From Granulosicoccus sp964594905 (GTDB lineage: Bacteria > Pseudomonadota > Gammaproteobacteria > Granulosicoccales > Granulosicoccaceae): 18,855 bases of DNA. Below are positions 15,396 through 18,855 of the stretch, in pieces. Position 1 is the first letter of the stretch. Each line of letters starts with the position of its first letter. Where the stretch lies: NCBI GenBank assembly GCA_964594905.1, contig CAZQOI010000061.1:1-18855 (forward strand), given 5' to 3'. The notes below the pieces were generated by a model. The model was not told the DNA's origin, searched no databases, and was given only the letters and a program-made list of their open reading frames with translations. The position numbers and the translations under genes were made by a program.

Positions 15396-15503
15396 CGAAT
15401 AAACTCGTTCTGTAATAACTATTGTCAGAAGAGTCAATAAGTTACCGTGGTCCGACCCGTCGGGGTATGGCCCATCGGTACAAGATCGGCCAATCGTTTG
15501 CGG
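15396..15503. promoter_or_regulatory. Leader/promoter region of the LutA-like operon with an imperfect dyad
   Basis: This segment must drive the leftward pair. On the minus strand TTGACT (about 15434-15439) could be a -35, but no good -10 is correctly spaced. An imperfect dyad GGCCGATC...GATGGGCC lies at 15469-15491 and a short CCGAC/GTCGG palindrome near 15452-15463. Either might be an operator; evidence is weak. Confidence 0.3.
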
Positions 15504-15539
15504 AAAGCCGGGGCTGCGCACTTAGCCAGCCCCGGCTTT
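15504..15539 (-). terminator. Strong hairpin terminator downstream of the TSP3-repeat gene
   Basis: A perfect 13-bp stem, AAAGCCGGGGCTG (15504-15516) and its complement (15527-15539), closes a 10-nt loop. The A and T ends make it work in either direction. It lies 28 nt beyond the sorting-signal stop of the leftward TSP3 gene and shields the LutA-like operon from read-through. Confidence 0.85.
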
Positions 15540-15566
15540 GTATTTCACATACTTGGTTGCTAGAGC

Positions 15567-16351
15567 TTAACTCTGCCTGCCTGTGCGTCTGCGGAAAAAT
15601 CCTAGCACTAATGCGAACAAGGCCATAAGCGGTAGCATTGGATCACCGGATTTACCGTCCGAGATAGAACACCCCGCCGAGCCAGACAGGCCAGTGCGCA
15701 CGATGGCGTAAAAGACACACCCGCGACTGCAAATGGCAGAAAACCGTTACCCAGGAAGTCGTCATCAAAATCGTTAACAACGCCGTCACCGTCGGTGTCG
15801 ACAAGGCTAACGAAATCGACATCGGCAAAGTCATCAATGCCATCACCATCGGCATCTTCACCACCCGTGATGTCCACATCGACAGCGTCAACAACACCAT
15901 CGTTAGCACTATCTGTCCAGGCGTCAACCAGACCATCTCCGTTCAGATCGTCACCGCCAACCTCAATCAGATCCGATGCACCATCTCCATCACTATCAAG
16001 ATCCAAGTGATTAGATGCACCGTCACTGTCGGTATCGACAATAGCGTCTGCTACCACGTTGTCATCGAGGCCATCGCCATTGCTATCAACGAAGTTATCG
16101 AGATAACCATCGGTATCCAGATCGTTTGCATTACCTGATGACTCGAAGATGTCTGATAGACCATCGTTATCGGCATCCAGATCCAAGTGATCGGCGTAAC
16201 CATCATCATCACTGTCACTGTCTGGTGGTTCAACAGGTGTAACAGCCTCTGGTGGTTCCTGGAAATCAGGGATACCATTACTATCGTTGTCGACAGGTGA
16301 TGATGGATCCGAACCGGCCTCAATCACCAACGCATGGCATGCTCCGAGCCG
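15567..16351 (-). pseudogene. Thrombospondin type-3 repeat (Asp-rich, Ca-binding) surface protein: 5'-truncated and frameshifted
   Basis: The frame open from 16351 has no ATG (only TTG 16330 or GTG 16327), no signal peptide, and begins in the middle of a repeat (VIEAGSDPSSPVDNDSNGIPDF). It then carries about ten Asp-rich TSP3-type units such as DLDADNDGLSD, DSNGDGLDD, DLDSDGDGASD, DADGDGIDD and DTDGDGVVND, and runs into a senseless tail ending at 15608. In the next frame, from about 15720 to TAA 15567, the same strand encodes VFYAIVRTGLSGSAGCSIS then GDPMLPLMALFALVLGFF and RRR: a Cys motif, hydrophobic helix and Arg cluster as in JDVT/GlyGly-type CTERM sorting signals. A one-base shift near 15712-15724 would rejoin them. 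Probably once a secreted calcium-binding surface protein. Confidence 0.75.
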
Positions 16352-16365
16352 TTAGGATACGGCTC
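16346..16365. repeat. Small inverted repeat at the truncated end of the TSP3 gene
   Basis: GAGCCGT (16346-16352) and ACGGCTC (16359-16365) form a perfect 7-bp stem with a 6-nt loop. No T-run follows on either strand, so a terminator role is doubtful. It coincides with the point where TSP3 coding similarity ends. Confidence 0.5.
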
Positions 16366-16378
16366 TCTGATACAACAG

Positions 16379-16412
16379 AAAAAACACTCAAGCGGCTAAA
16401 TGATCATTAGCC
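16379..16412 (-). terminator. Possible terminator of the DUF2853 gene
   Basis: The near-palindrome GGCTAAATGATCATTAGCC (16394-16412) overlaps the DUF2853 stop codon. In the direction of transcription it is followed about 9 nt later by TTTTTT (16384-16379). The spacing is longer than in a classic terminator. Confidence 0.35.
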
Positions 16413-16739
16413 CAACGCTTTTTGCACCAGATAGTAAAAAGCAGCGCGGTTCTTCATGCGGCTGTCTTTCATTTGCTCAGCTACTTTTTTAATGGCAGCG
16501 GTTGCTGACTCCTTGTCCTCATACCCTAGTTTCTTGACAGCGAAGTTCTTACGCACAGTTTCAAGTTCTGCTGGGTCGCTACCGGCAACTGACAATGCAT
16601 CCTTGTTGTCGATTACTAGTTTCATGTTATCCACCAACTTACTGATCAAGGCATCGTCAACATTGGTCTCACCCGCTTTCTCAAGCTGGGATAAAGCATC
16701 CGCCTTGTACTTGGCAAGTTTTTCTTTGAGCTCACTCAT
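16407..16739 (-). CDS. DUF2853 family small protein
   Basis: 110 residues from ATG 16739, chosen because AGGAG sits 8 nt upstream and the reading then begins MSELKEKLAKY; the open frame continues 19 codons further up without similar support. The chain is mostly helical and charged. Recognisable DUF2853 features are SKLVDNMKLVIDNKDA, AGSDPAELETVRKNFAVKKLG, and AIKKVAEQMKDS.MKNRAAFYYLVQ. No signal peptide or membrane helix, so cytoplasmic. Its function is not known to me. It stands alone between the TSP3 remnant and the histidine kinase gene. Confidence 0.85.
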   Translation of the reverse strand: MSELKEKLAKYKADALSQLEKAGETNVDDALISKLVDNMKLVIDNKDALSVAGSDPAELETVRKNFAVKKLGYEDKESATAAIKKVAEQMKDSRMKNRAAFYYLVQKALG

Positions 16740-16775
16740 GGACTGAAACTCCTGCAGGTGGTTGATTTCTTTACC

Positions 16776-16781
16776 AGTATA
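16776..16781 (-). promoter_or_regulatory. Possible -10 element of the DUF2853 gene
   Basis: TATACT on the minus strand, about 37 nt before the chosen ATG and close to the TATAAT consensus. The best -35 candidates (GCTTGA or TTGATT) are spaced only 15 or 13 nt away, so this is tentative. Confidence 0.35.
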
Positions 16782-16800
16782 GTAGGTGAAACACAATCAA

Positions 16801-16813
16801 GCCTGAAACAGGC
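16801..16813 (-). terminator. Weak hairpin downstream of the histidine kinase gene
   Basis: GCCTG-AAA-CAGGC forms a 5-bp stem. In the leftward direction it is followed by TTGATTGTGTTT, a poor U-tract. It lies about 95 nt past the kinase stop, in the 168-bp region 16740-16907, which otherwise holds only a GTGCCA/TGGCAC inverted repeat (16823-16828, 16857-16862). Confidence 0.35.
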
Positions 16814-16907
16814 ATCACAAAGGTGCCATGAACCGCTGTAGCGTAGTAGCTGTCAGTGGCACGCCATAGTTTTCGCCTGTGGCTACATCGGACGTGGTTA
16901 CACCAAC

Positions 16908-18821
16908 TTATAAAGGCGTAGCAGCAGGATCGATAATCCGATTAGATAAGGCCTCGGCGACGATAAACGCAAGCTCCTGACGATGAAACGGCATGGACAA
17001 GTGAACAAAATTATCATCAATGTCATTCGGGCCAGGCATCCTTGCTGTGATCAACACCGTTGGTATTTCGCCCAATTTTGTGACTATCTGTTCCCTAACC
17101 TGGTACCCGTTTAAAAGGGGCATCTCAACGTCAAGCAATAGTAGATCAATTTGCTTCTTACAATCGAAGGCCTTAGTCACTGCGTCAGTTCCGTTTATCG
17201 CTGTAATAACCTTATACCCAAGATCGCGTAAATGAGCTGCAGTGATATGCCGGTTGGACGTATTGCGTTCGGCCAACAAGATGAGCTCACCCTGTCCACG
17301 CGCATCGAGCGTTGCGGGTTTCTCAACCACTCGCGATTCCACACGGGTAGCCGCAATGGGTAAATCTATTTTCACGGTCGTACCGCGATGGGGCTTGCTA
17401 TCGATATCGATAAAGCCATCAAGTTGATTGACCAGATTGAATACCGATGCCAGCCCAAGCCCCGTACCACCAGTATCGGTTTTGGTAGTGAAGAACGGAT
17501 CAGAGGCATGGCGTAACACATCGCGTTGCATACCGACCCCAGTGTCTGAGATCGAAAAACGCATATGAGGCTCTCTTTTAGCGCCAGGGTGTAGGAGGTC
17601 ACTACCCTCAACAATGTGAGAACGAACTGTTAACGTCCCCCCATCGGGCATAGCATCACGCGCGTTAGCAACAAGATTGATGATCATTTGCTCGATGGTG
17701 ACCCTGTCAGCGCGAACTAACGCGGGTCGCTCATCAAGCACCTGATCAACCACAATTGCATTACCCAGCAGCGAACGAGTCATTGGCGCAAGGTCGTTCA
17801 TCAGCTTTGATACATCCACAGCATGTTCGCTGTCAGTTTCGTCCTCTCTCTGAAAAGCCATCAGGTGGCCTACCAAAGCGCTTGCTCGCTCAACAGAATG
17901 GATAATATTGTCAAAAGATTCCAACTCTTTAGACGCTGATTTTGACTGTTGTTGACCAAGCTCTGCGTAACCCATAATCGCTTGCAGGTGATTGTTGAAA
18001 TCATGCGCAACCCCTGCGGCGAGATGGCCCACCTTGTCCAGCCGAGAGTTTTGTTTGAAAATTTCAGTAAGGCGTTGGCGCTCTTCAAGCTGTTCACGCC
18101 AGAACAAATAACCAAACCACGGCAAGGCAGCTAGAAACAGAGTATTTCGAATCGGTGCGATGTATTCGATGTAGTTTTCGCCAACTATTCCGTTGACCAT
18201 AGCCAACAGGTGATCCAGAAAGAACAACATGAATGGAACACAAATAACCCACTGGAGTTGTTTACCCGAACTAGCTAAGCGAGCAACCACGTAGCCAGTG
18301 ATGAGTAAGCCAATACTGTATAAAACAATGCCAGTCCAGTGAAGAGAAAACAGTGTTGAACCACCACTGAACACATGACTGGACCAAGACCAAAGACAAA
18401 TCTGGCTAACGGGAAGAGATATCAGAGCAACGGTTGCGATAAAGCGCTGCGCTTTTGGCACGCCAAGATCAAAATTGAATACGAATGCTGCGGCAATAGC
18501 GCACTGTGATAGCAACTTCAGGACAAGTTCAAGCGGCGGAACGAATGGCGCTAATGCAGATACTGACACGTACTCCATCACCACTAACGATGTGGTGAGA
18601 AACAGACAAGCTTCGCGGAGCAAGCCAATCCCTAAACCGATGATAAGCAATGACTGGCGCGGATGACGATTACGCTTACGAAACGTCCATGCCCAGGTCA
18701 ACATAAGTGACCACAGGATTAAGCCAAGAAAAAACCTAGGAATATCATTCTTGTAGTCACCCCGTCCACCACTGACCTCTCCGAGGACATCTAACATATA
18801 GATTCCGAGATCGCCTAACAT
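16908..18821 (-). CDS. Hybrid sensor histidine kinase with seven-helix membrane sensor and degenerate receiver domain
   Basis: 637 residues. About seven hydrophobic segments (roughly 31-48, 57-80, 90-118, 125-147, 160-182, 189-212, 222-241) form an integral membrane sensor without a large periplasmic domain. Then come HisKA with phospho-acceptor His273 in AHDFNNHLQAIMGY, and a HATPase domain: N-box Asn386 (NLVANARDAM), G1 DTGVGM (426-431), G2 GGTGLGL (451-457). A C-terminal receiver (about 512-625) has Asp564 (LLLLDVEMPLLNG) and Thr592, but the first acidic pair reads Ala517-Glu518 and the conserved Lys is Met610 (LSMPF). GGGAG lies about 10 nt before the ATG. No response regulator gene is adjacent within the window. 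The stimulus is unknown. Confidence 0.9.
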   Translation of the reverse strand: MLGDLGIYMLDVLGEVSGGRGDYKNDIPRFFLGLILWSLMLTWAWTFRKRNRHPRQSLLIIGLGIGLLREACLFLTTSLVVMEYVSVSALAPFVPPLELVLKLLSQCAIAAAFVFNFDLGVPKAQRFIATVALISLPVSQICLWSWSSHVFSGGSTLFSLHWTGIVLYSIGLLITGYVVARLASSGKQLQWVICVPFMLFFLDHLLAMVNGIVGENYIEYIAPIRNTLFLAALPWFGYLFWREQLEERQRLTEIFKQNSRLDKVGHLAAGVAHDFNNHLQAIMGYAELGQQQSKSASKELESFDNIIHSVERASALVGHLMAFQREDETDSEHAVDVSKLMNDLAPMTRSLLGNAIVVDQVLDERPALVRADRVTIEQMIINLVANARDAMPDGGTLTVRSHIVEGSDLLHPGAKREPHMRFSISDTGVGMQRDVLRHASDPFFTTKTDTGGTGLGLASVFNLVNQLDGFIDIDSKPHRGTTVKIDLPIAATRVESRVVEKPATLDARGQGELILLAERNTSNRHITAAHLRDLGYKVITAINGTDAVTKAFDCKKQIDLLLLDVEMPLLNGYQVREQIVTKLGEIPTVLITARMPGPNDIDDNFVHLSMPFHRQELAFIVAEALSNRIIDPAATPL

Positions 18822-18855
18822 TTCGAATGACTCCCGAAGCTTTGATCACTATAGT

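Noticed and set aside
15396..15521. Longer N-terminus for the LutA-like binding protein starting at 15521
   Set aside because: It would begin inside a strong terminator hairpin and place about 42 non-signal residues before a proper signal peptide; GTG 15395 is better.
15608..15720. Native C-terminus of the TSP3 protein ending at 15608
   Set aside because: The tail lacks family features while the adjacent frame encodes a coherent sorting signal.
15770..16320. Repetitive DNA suggestive of a tandem-repeat or CRISPR-like array
   Set aside because: The periodicity comes from Asp/Gly codons of protein repeats; units differ in sequence and there are no constant repeats with unique spacers.

Overview
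The window looks like a piece of a gammaproteobacterial chromosome, probably a free-living aquatic bacterium; this comes from protein resemblance and gene order, as there is no rRNA or other marker. G+C is moderate and genes are tightly packed, often with 1-8 nt overlaps. There are no tRNAs, rRNAs, insertion sequences or CRISPR arrays. A run of 100 N at 5651-5750 is an assembly gap, flanked by an exact 55-bp duplication that is almost certainly an unmerged contig overlap.

Most of the window (1-15395) is an accessory island for a PQQ-dependent (quinoprotein) alcohol dehydrogenase; the dehydrogenase itself is not in view. The left arm holds a MxaJ/XoxJ-like periplasmic binding protein (running off the left edge), a PedF-type cytochrome c-550, and a divergent ATPase plus ABC-2 permease of the PQQ-alcohol-dehydrogenase-associated transporter (PedC/Lut-like). 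Next, on the minus strand (2930-5367), is a nitrate/sulfonate-type ABC importer of unknown substrate. The plus-strand operon 5520-13197 starts with a secreted protein that looks like a PQQ-associated CXXCW protein whose rhodanese-like core is missing, joined to a second domain. It continues MoxR ATPase, DUF58, DUF4381, vWA, vWA, TPR and BatD: the MoxR/Bat layout, related to the MxaRSACKL genes needed to mature calcium methanol dehydrogenase. The right arm (13200-15395, minus) supplies the YVTN beta-propeller and the type-I periplasmic binding protein that belong with the left-arm exporter.

A reasonable joint model: PQQ enzyme and cytochrome work in the periplasm; the Lut/Ped-like transporter parts handle metal or cofactor supply or signalling; the MoxR/Bat operon remodels or metallates the enzyme. 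The lanthanide link is inference from related Lut and Ped clusters; nothing in the sequence proves the metal.

Right of 15395 the content changes. A strong hairpin terminator (15504-15539) precedes a decayed Asp-rich thrombospondin type-3 repeat gene, 5'-truncated and with its C-terminal sorting signal in another frame. Then come a small DUF2853 protein and a seven-helix hybrid histidine kinase with a degenerate receiver domain.
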